From: Myrmaecium sp. VS I D KN 1
Taxonomy: Eukaryota > Ascomycota > Dothideomycetes > Valsariales > Valsariaceae
DNA: 64,000 nucleotides
Direction: 5' to 3'
Assembly: GCA_019775845.1 (NCBI GenBank)
Contig: JADQAV010000009.1
Location: forward strand, 682,001 to 746,000
Shown: in pieces, positions 45,477 to 58,074 of the stretch
Position numbering within the stretch: the stretch's first letter is position 1
Layout of the letters: every line of letters starts with the position of its first letter
Program-made: the position numbers and the translations under genes
The notes under the pieces: model-generated
What the model was told of the DNA's origin: nothing
Database searches by the model: none
What the model saw: the letters and a program-made list of their open reading frames with translations, nothing else

Positions 45477-46871
45477 CTAGCTATCGATGGGGTTTAGGTC
45501 AAGCTCGCCATGCCCCGGAACCGTTTCGAAGTACACTCCAAAGGACTTCTCCCATGATAAACGGAGCAGGTTCTCCCCATCACACGTCTCCGTAGAGCCG
45601 AAGATATGGAAGTTATCCACGTAGCTTGGTGGATGCAAAACGGCGGTCACTTTACACAAGAGACCGTGGACGGTATCGGCGGGCCCGTGGCAGACCATGT
45701 CATTATAGACCCGAGGAAGGCCGGCAACCTCATCGTCGAAAGTGTAGAAAAGACGCGCATTCTCTGTGAAGACCCAGCCCATCCGGAGATGCTTGCATGA
45801 GAGCCCGTGTTTGACTGTGTTGAACACCGCTTCTGGAGACCCTGCGGACAAGTAGAGCTGACATAGTTCCAGCACCGCCAATGTAGAGCGGCGGCTCTTG
45901 AGAAAGAGCTGCCAAGATTCGGCTCCCACGGCGACACGGTGTAGGATAAGCACCTCGAGCTGCGGCAGACTAGCATTCCTATTCAACCCGCGTAAGATTG
46001 GCTCGAGATTCGACTCTCTACTCCGACGTTTGATGTCCTTCTTCTTGTTGAGGATATTCAGCAACTTCAGGTTAGGGGTGCAATTTAGGAACCTCAAGAA
46101 AGTCGATTTTTCCTCCTCCGCCTCGCTCGACATGCCCTCGGGGTATTCGAGCCGAGTCCTGAAGACCAGGTGACGAAGGTGTCGGAAGGCGGCAACCAAT
46201 GCGCTCGTATTGCACGGCGGCAGAAGGCCGAAGTCATTCTCCGTCAGTCTCCATCCGGTTCCAACCAGATGTAGCGAAATCTTTGCTTTCGAAAGGCGGT
46301 CATGACTGAGTGCCTCCAGCGCCTTTGGGATATTGAAGGTAGATGGAGGCCGATTGGGGACGCTGACCAGCGGGTCCCAGGCAGCATTGCCATGCTGAAA
46401 TGAGAGGCCGAGGTACTTTGGTGGAAAATCTCTGTTGGACGCCGCGATGATGATGCTTGTGCAGTTGCCTAGCTCACGAAGCTTGGGCGCCATCGAAGCG
46501 ATAAAGATGACTGCATTCAGCCGCTGGGCAGTTTGCTCCATGGTGAATTGCCTGAGGTCCGCCACCTTGACATGACGTGGTGGCTGTGTCCAGTAGGCAT
46601 CAAGGACCTGATCTGGCAGCCATATCTCCAAGATGACTTTTTTGACGTAACTGCGCAAAACCTCGTTCGAAGATATACAGAATAGCTTGTACATTCCAGA
46701 TGTGCAAAGCGGTATAGAGAGACACTCGAAGTATGCTCGGCCAAACGTACGCATGGAGTAATTGTTAAAAGTCTGACAAGTCTGACGCATACACATCAAG
46801 TCGTCTGGCAATAAGAATGTTGCGATGATCTCTCCCAGCTCGAGAGGTAACGATAGTGCTGGAGAAGCCAT
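45477..46871 (-). CDS. F-box protein, substrate unknown
   Basis: An intronless 464-aa protein. Residues about 5-45 (LSLPLELGEIIATFLLPDDLMCMRQTCQTFNNYS) fit a fungal F-box, which binds Skp1 in an SCF ubiquitin ligase. The remainder has scattered leucine-rich stretches (LRHLRHLVFRT, NLKLLNILN, LPQLEVLILHRVAV) that could form irregular leucine-rich repeats for substrate binding. No other domain is seen. Fungal F-box genes of this kind multiply rapidly and rarely have clear orthologues. Confidence 0.78.
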   Translation of the reverse strand: MASPALSLPLELGEIIATFLLPDDLMCMRQTCQTFNNYSMRTFGRAYFECLSIPLCTSGMYKLFCISSNEVLRSYVKKVILEIWLPDQVLDAYWTQPPRHVKVADLRQFTMEQTAQRLNAVIFIASMAPKLRELGNCTSIIIAASNRDFPPKYLGLSFQHGNAAWDPLVSVPNRPPSTFNIPKALEALSHDRLSKAKISLHLVGTGWRLTENDFGLLPPCNTSALVAAFRHLRHLVFRTRLEYPEGMSSEAEEEKSTFLRFLNCTPNLKLLNILNKKKDIKRRSRESNLEPILRGLNRNASLPQLEVLILHRVAVGAESWQLFLKSRRSTLAVLELCQLYLSAGSPEAVFNTVKHGLSCKHLRMGWVFTENARLFYTFDDEVAGLPRVYNDMVCHGPADTVHGLLCKVTAVLHPPSYVDNFHIFGSTETCDGENLLRLSWEKSFGVYFETVPGHGELDLNPIDS

Positions 46872-47831
46872 GTTTCGTGGCGACCAGGAGAAATCGACTT
46901 ATATTGCTGCTCTGCGGTACGGACGATTAATGTATAAGCTCTTTATCCTCTTGGAAGATATCGTTAAGGCAACTCAAAGCCCCGGAAACAGTGCAAGCAC
47001 CCAGGTCGCTAGAAGCCTTGTAGGAAAGCACTGAACCTCCCGAGAAATAAGGAAGTCAGTGCCTCAAGACATTGGCGACGGAAGGAATAAGATGAGGATG
47101 TAGTGAGTGAGGTAGTAGGTATTGCAGGTTAGCATGAACCGATGGCCGGGCTACAGCAACTACTACCTTAGGTAACCCTTAGCGAGTTGCCCGCATCCTG
47201 GTCAACGTCTTATTTTAGGTTCCGTCGGCTACGCCACCGTCATCTAATCTTCGCTTGCTCAACTTCATCCTCGACCACGGTAGGAGTAGAGCTGAGAATG
47301 TCTTCTCTGAATCAAGTACCACTTTCAACAGGCCTTGCGCCACCCGATGAGCTTGTTTCGGTCATCCCCGAATATGTCTGCTTAAGACCTGTCGATCCGA
47401 AACAGCCATGCAAAGTGCCTATCCGCTACGTCGACGGGAGCTTGCAGGGAGGCAATCCTCGTGGTGGAGACCTTGGCTCTAGCACTCGGCATTGCTACAG
47501 GTGAAGATCACCGGGAGGTCAACATCGGTTGAACCATGGCGACTGCCTGATTGACGACATTATGGACGGAGCGAATTGGCATTTAGAGCAGTTAGCTGAG
47601 CAAATCCTCGGGCGGAACGATCTCCATTGAGCACTTTTCGACAATCCTGAATTAACCCTGAGCATGGTCTGTATTACCCTTCCTTCGAGATCACCGCGAC
47701 CCATCATTATACCCGCTTTCTGAGTCAGATCCCCCTTCTAAAACCCTTCCATGACTTTCTTTGATATCTCTGGAACGAAAACAAGTCTATCTAATAGGAA
47801 AAGTACCGTAGGAGAGATCGGCTTGAATGGC
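46872..47831. other. Intergenic region
   Basis: 5' region of the F-box gene (-) and 3' region of the GH16 gene (-). The 68-codon frame at 47298-47504 is listed separately. TAC/TAG-rich words occur at 47100-47180. Confidence 0.5.
47298..47504 (+). CDS. Doubtful small ORF, 68 aa
   Basis: ATG to stop, 68 aa, rich in Pro and Val (SVIPEYVCLRPVDPKQPCKV). I recognise no domain. It could be the first exon of an unseen gene (a GTGAAG donor-like site follows at its end), a relic or chance. Confidence 0.2.
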   Translation: MSSLNQVPLSTGLAPPDELVSVIPEYVCLRPVDPKQPCKVPIRYVDGSLQGGNPRGGDLGSSTRHCYR

Positions 47832-49278
47832 TTACTTGATCCTACGGCCTTGTGTGCAACCATTGTACCCCTGCTGCTGCCACATCTTGACACTCTTGAC
47901 CACCATGTGGCCATTCTTCTCCCAGGTGGGATACCATTGATTACGCGCGTTCCAGAAGTCTTTCTTAGCAGTGGCACTGCCGTCCACCCAAGGTTTTCCC
48001 GAGCTGCCGTCTTCGAACCATCCGTTGGTGCCACCGACGGCGACATTGAGGATGAGATAGAAGTCCTGGTCAAAGGGCGTGGCAGAGTTGCCCGTCTGGC
48101 TCCAGGGGTCCTCAAGCCGTGTGCCATTGGAATCCGTGAGAGGGAAGTTTCCTCGTTTCCAGAAAGACTCGTCGAACTGGACGTACATGACCTGGAGCAG
48201 TCGTGAATCAATGTATGAGAAAATGTACTTCTCGGACCACTCCACACCAAACGTATGAAAGCCGGAGGAGTACGTCGTGTGGAGTGCCTTGCGCTTAACG
48301 TTGGAGCGCCACCAACCGTCGTTGGCGCTGTCCGGTCCCCAGTGCAGCGTGCTGCTGATGATGTTGTTTCCACCCTGAGGATAAGTGTGATTATTGCCGC
48401 GGCTTTCCATCAAATCGATCTCTCCGGACTGAGGCCAGGCTCCGTATTTGTTGTCTTTGGGAAGCATCCATATGGCAGGCCAAAGCCAGTCGCCCGCAGG
48501 GAGCTTTGCGGTGACCTCAACACGTCCATACTTGATGTTCGCACCAAGCTTCGTGTTGATACGAGCCGATTTCACCGGATTCACAATCGTCCCGTTAGTG
48601 GTATTGGTACTTGCGATGCAATTGGACCAGACTGAGGATGTGCAGGTCTTCTGAGCCGTAAGGTTGATGACTGTGTTCTTGTCTATCAGGCTTTCATCTT
48701 GGAGTGTCGGCTTGATGAAGAGCATGCCATCTTTTACGAAGGCATTCTCATCGTCATTTGTGGTCATTTCGAACTCTCCATTCCTTTCCGCCGCGTCAGT
48801 TTGGATGAAAGGATCAAAAAATTCGACAAGCTTACCCAAAACCACCAAGCTCTACCTCCTTCGTCCAGATGCTTGGCCTAAGACCTTGCGAGAAGTCTTC
48901 GATCAGGACCTCACAATAGTTGTGGTTGATGACGCTCCTCAGCCCATCCCATATCAAGACGGCGGAGACGGCAAGGCCTATGAATATCCCAATCAGAGGG
49001 ATGATCGTCACCCACTTTTCCCTTGGATCCTTCTTCTCGAGCCAAGGCCGCTCGACTGTGCCCTTCTTTGTTCGACGGGAGCGAAAATAACTCGCTTGGG
49101 AGGGCCCCAAATTCAGCGCGCTGGATGAAGCAGTCCTGGATGCAGGCGTGGAGCCATAAGGTGTTGCGAAGGGATTGAATGAGTGTGCATTCTGAGCAGT
49201 ATCGCTTTCCGGCGTGCCAGACCTGTCCGGGGTCGTCATGGTGGTGGTTGCTGCACTACTTTGCTGGATATTCGACAT
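47832..49278 (-). CDS. Membrane-anchored GH16 beta-glucanase-like enzyme
   Basis: Two exons (49278-48836, 48783-47832; 52-nt intron) encode 464 aa. A Ser/Thr-rich cytosolic N-terminus is followed by one membrane helix (about 89-110, WVTIIPLIGIFIGLAVSAVLIW), predicting type II topology. The catalytic domain has GEIDLMESRGNNHTYPQG; Glu269 and Glu274 are the expected nucleophile and acid/base of GH16. Flanking WLWPAIWMLPKDNKYG and NVAVGGTNGWFEDG match the laminarinase/beta-1,3-glucan-binding branch. It probably acts on beta-1,3- or mixed-linkage glucan at the cell surface. The start is the ATG giving MSNIQQ; the frame continues upstream without a better ATG. Confidence 0.88.
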
Positions 49279-52200
49279 GCTTGTGCAGGCGAAGGGAAGA
49301 CCACTGGCAATAGAACGTATAGGGGGAAGCAAAGATATCAGTTGCGCCACCAACAAGGACAAGACTCGAATCTAAAGCCGAAGGAAGGGAGGATGGGAGA
49401 CCAAGGCCTCGGTGATTTCTATCTTATGGCCTCCTTCAAGGCCAAAGCTACCTGGTCCAGGTTATATCAAGCCATGGGCTCGGCTTTCAGATGGAAATCG
49501 TCCTGTGATATATGCCACAACCGGATATAGACAAGATCATGGGTGGTAACACGCACTGTGTTCAGCACAGTAACGGAGACGGAAGACTGAGATTGGATTG
49601 ATGAGCACATTGAGCTGGCTGGAGCAATTACCGGGTGGTCGCGCAGGTAGCCACAGACATCTGTGCAGGATTGGCGTTCGCGTTTCACCTTATCGAGCGC
49701 GCACGGAGCGGGAACACAGCAGACAACGTGGCATAGCCGAGCTCTATCGGGACGTTGTACTCCGTGAATGATTCGCCCGGTTTGGCCTCCCTGCGAGGTC
49801 TCAACGAGGGGTACAGAGCAGAAGGCAGGTATCCGGATTGGCAGTCGGAAGTCAACCAAGATTCAAAAATATCTCCTGAAGAATGCAAGGAGAGCGCGCC
49901 TGGCGGGTTCAGCTTGTCAATATGACGCCTCGTCACCCCTGAATGGCACACGTCTACGGATAGCTGGGAAGATACCGGGATCAGATCTAGTCTTGCTTGG
50001 GCCTGCTCATGCAAAAGCACCGGGATGCGTTCGGTCGGTCCGAGGCGGACTTGCTGTAGCAAGGGCCAGGTTGCCATCGTCTTCGATGTCTTTGGAAGCC
50101 TAAAGTGAGGTTCCTATGCACAGTACTGATGCTGTACCGATCTGACTGGGAAGGCGCTCCTACAATGCCGGGTCAGCATATGTACTGCTACGTACAGAAC
50201 ATACAGTAGGTGGTATGCATATGGAAGGTAAGTGTTCACGCGAAACATTCCATATAGCGACGAATCAAATAACGCGAAACAGGCATGTACAAACAAGGTC
50301 CAACGTTCACTTACAGTATGTTAGTAGGTAGGCATATACTACCTACAGTACCAGGTAGGAGGGAAGGAGAAACCCCACGGAGGGCTCCGGGCCAACGCCA
50401 ACGCCTCCCCAACGCCCCGGGACCCCACGGGCCACGGTCAACTTCCAACTTCCAACTTCCAGCCGCCAACCGGCAACCGCCCGCCCTCCCCCCTCCACCA
50501 TCCGCCGCCATTATCGCCACTGGCTGTCAAAGCTGAGCTTGTTTTCAGCCCTTGTCCCCGAACGTTGGGCGTGGGCCTTCCCCGTCGCATGTCCTGAGGC
50601 TCATGCACGAGGCTTCTGCAGCCGTGCCGCACCTGTTATCGCTTCCCTGTACTTCTCTCTATCGCTTACTGGACGAAGGACCTGGCCGCTCTCCTTATCC
50701 AGAGCGACTACATACGGAGTACGCGGCTAGGAAACCAGGAAACCATTCCATCCGAGCAACTCTGCAAGCACTGTTCGCGCGCAGAACCCTTCGGAATATC
50801 GCAGTCTTACTTGCATTTCCCTCAGGTTATCGTTTATCTCTTGATCGTATTCCCGCTCACATCCTTCGCCCGTCACTGGACCGAGATTGCTACCCGTGCC
50901 GTCTATTCCATGACACCTGTCTGTGGCGTACAGATTCAAGCAGTGCAGCATGGTCTGCAAAGTCACAGAATGCGAGCGGCCGGATGCGCGCATCCAGCTG
51001 TCCGCCATCTCTGTCGGCCCTCGTTGCCACTCGTGCCATCCCCGGCTCGATCTTCGTCGTCGTTTCGATGAGCTGGAACCTGCGAGCGGTGACTCGCTTC
51101 TTGGGTGTGAGACCACAGCATTGTCTCGCGAGGCCTTCTTGCCGCATCTCCGATTTTGATTCTTGATCTTCGTGCATCGTCTCGTACGATTGGTTGCTAT
51201 GCGCATCGCTCTTCGTACTCAAATCATCTCAATTGGTTATTGTTCCTCTCCTTCGCAGCCATCGGCATTTTCAGATTCTCCTCAGACGGTGCGTTCACTG
51301 GTATTCATATGCCATTTCAAAGAGTATACTTTGTGGACGTATGGGCAAACGATTAGAAACTTCAAATCATCTCATAGAGGTATAGTCAAAGTGCTTGAGC
51401 CTTTCCAGTAACTATATGTGTAGGCTGACCTATCGCAGATGCCTCTGAGATTCATCATTGGGGGAATATGCTTTTACCTCAGGCCCCCAACTCTACTCGG
51501 CTGCATGATACCAAGCTACGAGGAATAAACAAGTAATGGGAGTTCGCTATGACCTAATCATTCCACAGCCTTGTGCTACCCCCCGGAAGTCGGAGCCCAT
51601 GCATCCTGAGGCCCCCTTGTCGGCAGGCAATAAGCCAGGGTAAGTTGTTGTGTACGAACTTCCGTCTGTGCAGGTTTCTGATATTCGATAAAGACCAATT
51701 CTCCTAGCCGCCGACGGATTATCACCGCCGTGGGGTTGTATCTCTGTCCGTACAAGTCCTTTGGCTGACCGAGATGATCGTGCAGCAAGGTCCTCCTGTC
51801 GATGCTCAGCCAAAAGTCTTTCAGTGGCTGAAAGTTACTTCAAGCTACACTGAGACAGGATGGTCACCAAATCAAGCATTGCAACACGTGTCGGAGATTT
51901 AACCTAGTTTGAAGGCTTTCCGGATTGGTTGAGCTGCCATGCTTAAGCAAGGCATCGAGGCTCATCAATCAGTGGTAGCTGGAAATAGCAAGTGGCGTAT
52001 TTTCACTGAGCTGTTGAGGCCTTACGTGGGAGCCTATGGCAGGACATTGTCAGTATACCGGGTGCTGAATACTACATCCGCTCATGGAGATCGTCTTGAT
52101 GCAGCTGGCTCGTACTGATAGCGAGCTAGAAACATTGTTGTCTATCGCGGGTTTGACACAGCCAGCCTCAATCAGACCGGCATGCAGGTCGTGGTCGGTC

Positions 52201-52889
52201 GAGTATTCCACTTCATCGATTCGGAAAATGGATCAAACCCCTAAACAACCCCGGCCTGCTGGCTCAGCGTGCATTAGGGGCAACAGCTGCTGGTCGGACT
52301 TGCTTGAACTGGACTTTAGCACGGCGAGAGGATCATGGCCTGCGTGGAACCATACAAGGCGTCCCAAGCCATGCTCTGGCCGGAAATAGGTACGGACCGG
52401 ACCTGGCAATTCTCAAGCTTAGAGAACATGTGCTCCGGACCTTGTTGTCGGCATCGTTCTCGTGGTTATATGCTTCCAGACACCCGGAGCATATCGGTGT
52501 CGTTTTACTATCACGTTCTAGCGTCTAGCATATCTGGACCTCCTGTCGCTTCTTTTCGAAAAGGACCCGTCTCACGACTTGTCTCCGTTCGTTTGCAGTC
52601 GTTGGCCTTTTCATACACTCACTTTGACGTGACCCTAGCAGTCTCTGTCGCTCACGATATCTTCGGAAGAGCTTTGTGTATAACACTAATGCTACTCTAG
52701 ACGTACACCGTCGTAACCGTGAGTGACACTTGAATCAACTGGCCTTGTTGCACTGTCTGACGTCTGCAAGCAGCGGGCCGTGTATTGCACCATCTTCCCA
52801 AAAAATTATAGAGGTCGTAAGACTTTCGTGTACCATTTCTGGTCGTTCATTTTTCTCCGTTCGACTCCAAGCCCGGTTCCGCTTCAGCC
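49279..52889. other. 3.6-kb divergent spacer
   Basis: The largest gene-free stretch, between GH16 (-) and GT2 (+). A patch rich in GTA/TAC words lies at about 50165-50360, and a C-rich run with three CAACTTC units at about 50439-50459. Short frames exist on all strands but none carries domains or convincing splice sites. The middle (51400-52600) could be old repeat remains, but I can identify no family. Confidence 0.45.
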
Positions 52890-55747
52890 ATGGGCCTCTT
52901 CAGCAAAGCTGTCCCTCCTCTAGCTGAGAAGGGACCAGTGGAAAAGCAACAAAATCACCGAGAAGAGCCTACCATGGACCAATTCTCCCCAGTCCCCCCA
53001 TCTCTATTCCTTGATGCAGTCGATTCTCAAACACCAGCGACTCAATCAAAGTCACCATCCATCAATGGCTCCATACAGAGCAGTTTCATGGACGACATCA
53101 AGCATGAGGTGATGGTCAACTACCTCTTCCAGCAACAATGCAGCCGCCTGTGGGTCAGTGACGGTAGCGGTGAGGTTGAAGGTGTTCTCCTCAGGAAGAG
53201 TAGAGGAAACTATATGGCCTGCCCTCCGCAATTGGCCCATTCAACGTTTGCGCAATACATCAGTATGATGAATATCCAAGTGAGTTCACTGAAACAAACG
53301 TCTCTCTCCTCTCTAGTTGGCTAAGAGTACTTACTCAGGATTACAGGTCGCCATGACAGTAAACTCGAGGATCATCAAGACATACCTGCAGTGGTCACCG
53401 GAAGCTGTCGATGTGCCCCTAACAAACGGTCTCCGGGTCCAAATTCTACCCACAATCGATGACCTTCCAAGGGCACGGAAAAACCAGTTTGCTGCGTTCA
53501 TCGCGTCGGAGGCAATGTTGGTTGTCTGGGACGACGAAGCCATGAACATTATCGCTCGTGCAAAATCAATTGAGTCGGAGCTTATGGAGCTGGTCTGGAA
53601 GTCCGGAGGAGCGGAGGAGGACGAAGATGCTCCTTCTAAGAAGGGACCTGGTGTTGTCGCTGCCGAAGTGGACGAAGAAAGCGGTGAAATCAAGCCGGAG
53701 GTCAGGCCCACCCACATGATGAACAGTGTTCTTGTGTGTATTACCTTGATCATCGTCGTCGTTATGCTCGGCGCTGGTTTTCGAGAGATCGCTATTGAGA
53801 TAGGGGTAGATGAAGGGTACGCAAGACTTGCGTTTCTCTCGCTCGTCCCCATCCAGATATTCTTCACATTGGTGAGTCCGTGGCCCACGTCCTGATAAGC
53901 ATCCGCTGACTATCGAGCAGTTCTTCGCCCAGGTCATTGTGGGCTGCCTAGCACAGTGTGTCGGTCCAGTGCGGCAAATGACCACAAACTCTCGTTATTA
54001 TTCAGCTTTGCTCCCTCGCCGCATCGTCGGCAATGCCCTTCCACATGTTACTATACAGTGTCCGGTGTACAAGGAAGGGTTAGCTTCGGTCATTGCACCC
54101 ACCGTGAAGTCCATCAAGCAAGCCATGTCAACATACGAGCTCCAAGGTGGATCTGCCAACATGTTCATCAACGACGATGGTCTTCAGCTCCTCAGCGAAG
54201 AGGAACGACAAGCAAGAATTGACTTCTACGCTGATCATGGTATCGGCTGGACGGCCCGGCCTAAGCATGGAGAACAAGGATTTGTGCGGAAGGGGAAATT
54301 CAAGAAGGCTTCTAACATGAATTTTGGCCTCATGCTGTCGAACAATGTGGAGGAGAAGCTAGCCCAGGTCTCCCGACCTCAAGGTTGGACGCAGGCCGAT
54401 GAGGCAAGAGAATACGACCGGTGTTTGAAGGAGGTCTTACAAGAGAACCCGCGGGCGTGGGCTGACGGGAACATCCGTGTTGGAGATTATATCCTCCTCA
54501 GTAAGCCAAAGTTGGTCAATTCAACCTTCCTTCCGCTAATGCTCCCTTTCAGTTGATTCCGACACCCGTGTTCCGGCAGACTGCCTCCTGGATGCAGCAA
54601 GCGAGATGGAGCAATCCCCCGAGGTCGGGATCATGCAGTTCTCTTCTGGTGTGATGCAGGTCGTGCATACTTACTTCGAGAATGGGTACGTAACCGTCAT
54701 CTGCCGCGTGCAACGGCCCGAGCTAACACGATCTCTAGTATCACGTTCTTCACCAACCTCATCTACACTGCCATCCGGTACACCGTCTCGAACGGGGACG
54801 TCGCACCTTTTGTCGGGCATAACGCGATCTTGCGGTGGTCTGCCATTCAACAGGTTTCCTTTTCCGACGAAGATGGTTACGAGAAATTCTGGTCGGAGTC
54901 ACACGTGTCAGAGGACTTTGACATGTCGCTTCGCCTTCAGGTCAACGGGTACATCATCAGACTCGCCGCTTGGGCCGGTGATGGTTTCAAGGAAGGTGTC
55001 TCCCTGACTGTCTACGATGAGCTCGCCCGCTGGGAGAAGTACGCGTACGGCTGCAACGAGCTACTGTTCCACCCGATACGTTTTTGGCCTGTCCGTGGAC
55101 CGTTTACCCGACTTTTCCGTCAGTTCCTTTTCAGCAATATCCGTTTCACCTCGAAGATCACGATCATATCATACATCGGAACGTACTATGCAATTGGAGC
55201 TGCCTGGATCATGACCACTGCCAATTATTTCGCTGTCGGCTGGTTCAACGGATACTTGGATAAGTACTACATCGACTCTTGGAAAGTCTGGTTCTCCATC
55301 GTCGTCGTCTTCAACGGCCTTGGAAACGTCGCGCTTGCCGTGATGCGCTACCGCATCGGCGATCGAAGCTTCTTCGGTGCCTTGATGGAGAACTTCAAAT
55401 GGGTCCTCATGCTCGCGATCTTCCTCGGAGGCTTGTCTCTCCACGTGTCCCAGGCGATTCTGGCGCACATGTTCGAGGTGAACATGACCTGGGGAGCGAC
55501 GTCCAAAGAAGCCGAGTTCTCCAACTTCTTCCTCGAAGTTCCTAAGGTGCTGAAGCGCTTCAAGTTTAGCATCGCGTTCGCGCTGCTGGGAATCGTCGCC
55601 ATGATCGTTCTGTCGACGGCCGCGTTCGTGCCGTACGACTGGAAGATTACGGATTTCGTCGCGATCTTGCCCATGGCTACCGTCACCGTCAGCCATCTCC
55701 TCCTCCCTATTGCCTTGAACCCGGCCCTCATGACTTTCTCTTGGTAG
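52890..55747 (+). CDS. GT2 family processive polysaccharide synthase
   Basis: Five exons (52890-53279, 53347-53871, 53921-54500, 54553-54685, 54739-55747) encode 878 aa. A conserved N-terminal region precedes two membrane segments (about 254-275 and 290-315). The cytosolic GT2 domain has TIQCPVYKE, NDDG near 389, a DSD metal-binding motif at 500-502, SED at 600-602 (acceptor/base) and DELARWEKYAYG at 636, the counterpart of QxxRW. Several membrane helices close the protein. This is cellulose/hyaluronan-synthase-like architecture. Fungal relatives include mixed-linkage glucan synthase candidates and GT2 enzymes needed for hyphal growth on surfaces; which product is made cannot be told. It is divergent from GH16 and upstream of CHS5. 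Confidence 0.9.
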
Positions 55748-56288
55748 CCTTTCTTCTTCATGTTGTTCTTCGCCGGTTAGATGGTCTGCGAGTCCATTAG
55801 GCACACTTATTGGATTTCGGGTAGATTTGCTTCTTTTAAATATACGCAGTCGATGGATCTCGACGATGTTGTCTGTTAATAGATTTAATTTTAATTGAAG
55901 AGACACACTTGGCAATTCCCTGGGATGCTGTAGGAGGGGAGGGAATGGAGGTGAGAAATTAAAGAGCCGATCTGATTAATACTATGGCATAAGAATGCCC
56001 ATCGCACGCACAAGTCGACGGATCACAACATGAGTGAGGTCGTTTTGTCTCGATAGAAGCCATCATTTCAAGGTATTATCCCAGAGTCGGCCGTGGTTCA
56101 CGCTTCATGAGCTGTAGGAATGCCTGGGTGATGGCGGGGGGGTCCACCCCCGGAAAAAGTCTGGGCCCGGGGCACCGAGATGGCGTCGTGTCCACGCCGG
56201 GCTGTCCCTTCAGCAGGGCAGCTCGGCACCTGCAGTCAACCGACCATCGTTTACCTTCACCTCCAACACCCGAAATCACAACGCCAAC
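55748..56288. other. Intergenic region
   Basis: 3' region of the GT2 gene and promoter of CHS5. Nothing else is seen. Confidence 0.5.
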
Positions 56289-57574
56289 ATGCTCGTGTCC
56301 CTCACAGTAGGGAAGGTCGACGCCGGCGTCGCAGTCTTGTTGACCGAAGACAGACGACTCGTACGCCCTCGCCAATTCTTCCCCTAACACCCCCAATGCC
56401 TGCTGGCGCGGCCCATCTAAGCTAACACTCGACGTCGCGGTCTCAGATCGAATTCCCTTCCATCCTTCTACCGCCGGATATCACGAGCGGCAGCATCGTA
56501 GATATCAACGTCAGCCGCAACCACAAGTCCGAAAACGACGCCGCGGCCGCCTTTCGCGAGCTCCAAACGACGATCTTCCACACCTTCGGCCAGCGTTCCC
56601 CCAGCCCCCCGGTCCTGCGCTGTCGCAACGCTACCCAGACATCCGTGGTGCTCGAATGGGACCCCGTCGACCTTGCGACCGCGTCGCTCCGTAGTCTCTC
56701 CCTCTACCGCAACGGTTCGAAGGCGGGCAGCATTCCTCGGCCGACGGAGGTCACTTCCACGAAGATCTCCGGGCTGGCGGTCGACACCGAATATGTGTTC
56801 CACCTGGTGCTCCGCACCTCCGCGGGGACGTATTCCAGCGAGAAACTCACCGTACGCACGCACAAGATGACCGAGCTGTCTGGGATCACCATCACGCTGG
56901 GCATCATGCCGCCCGCAATCCGGGAAAGCTTGGAGGCGACGGTCCAGCGGATCGGGGCGAAGATCGTGGACCAAGTTCGCATCGACACGACGCACTTCGT
57001 CTGCACCGAAGGCCGGGGGGCGGCATGGGAGAAGGCGATGGAGATGAACGTGCCGGTCGTGGTACCGGACTGGGTCAAGGGTTGCGAAAGGGAAGGGAGG
57101 ATCGTGGGCGTAAGAGGTTATTATCTGAATGCGGACCCGAGGTTGAGGCAGGTCGGCCCCGGGATGGCTTCACAGCAACAACAGCAGCAAGGCCACGCCA
57201 ATGGGGCTAGAGGAAGCGTGAGCTCTCAGGGCCCGGTGGTAAGCCCACGAACCGAGATCACCCCGCCAACGCCAGAACGGGAAAGAGAGACGAAGAGGCA
57301 TGAGGAAGAGAAAGAAGATGAAACTCCGCCACCGCCGCCGCCTAAAGAGAGCTCGGACGGTTCGGAACGAACTCCCGTTGCCAAAGAGGATGCGAGCGAA
57401 GCCGAGGAACCAACAGAGGATAAGAGCGAGGAAGCGCCAGAGGAGGACAAGGAGTATGGAGGCAACGGGGAGGAGTCGAACGGTTCGGAGACGGAGCTCC
57501 CCATAATAGAGAAAGAGACGGAAGCTCGTACCCCGGATGATGATCCAAGCAAGATGGAGGATATTGACCTCTGA
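56289..57574 (+). CDS. Exomer core subunit Chs5
   Basis: Two exons (56289-56360, 56447-57574; 86-nt intron) encode 399 aa. The N-terminus (MLVSLTVGKVDAGVAVLLTE, then EFPSILLPPDITSGSIV) matches the Chs5 dimerisation/ChAP-binding segment. An FN3 domain (about 79-165) and a BRCT domain (about 168-250, VDQVRIDTTHFVC and VPDWVKGCEREGRIVGVRGYYL) form the FBE module that binds Arf1. The C-terminal 140 residues are acidic and disordered with a Gln run. In yeast, exomer carries chitin synthase Chs3 and other cargo from the trans-Golgi to the plasma membrane. The tail is shorter than in yeast. Confidence 0.95.
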
Positions 57575-58074
57575 CCCTGGGGGTAGGGAGTGGAGCTGAA
57601 CGAAGCACAGCGCGATCGATGTCTAATACTCGGATTTCCGCACCTGCTCGTTGGCTGACGGATTATCACTGTGACTTTATCGCATGCGAACATATTTTAG
57701 ATCGTGGCTTCTCTGGGAGCAGGAAACTCGGACAGTTTGACTCCATGATGGTGAAAGAAAGGTTTCCCGCAACACGGTGTTGTCTTTGTGGGCGTCTGTA
57801 ATCCTCTTTTCTTTGTTTGTCCTCTTACGGTCGCGACCGAAGCTGAAGCGTGGTTTTCTGATGACTTTCTCACTTTCTCGTCAACATTATGGCAAGGAAT
57901 TGCAAGAGCTCATGGTATTTGCGAGATCCTCATTCCTACAACATCACAATGGACAATTGCTTCTCCTTCACGTGTTATTACAATGTTCAACTCCGATGGA
58001 AGTGTTCAGGTATCTCATGATATTATTATTTTGTTGAACCTTCCGCTCTCTATCTACACTGCATCCCTGGTTGC
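57575..58074. other. Convergent intergenic region
   Basis: 3' ends of CHS5 (+) and the cupin gene (-). Nothing else is seen. Confidence 0.55.

Noticed and set aside
51547-51813. Small minus-strand frame in the large spacer
   Set aside because: No domain, no splice partners, and amino-acid composition like random sequence.
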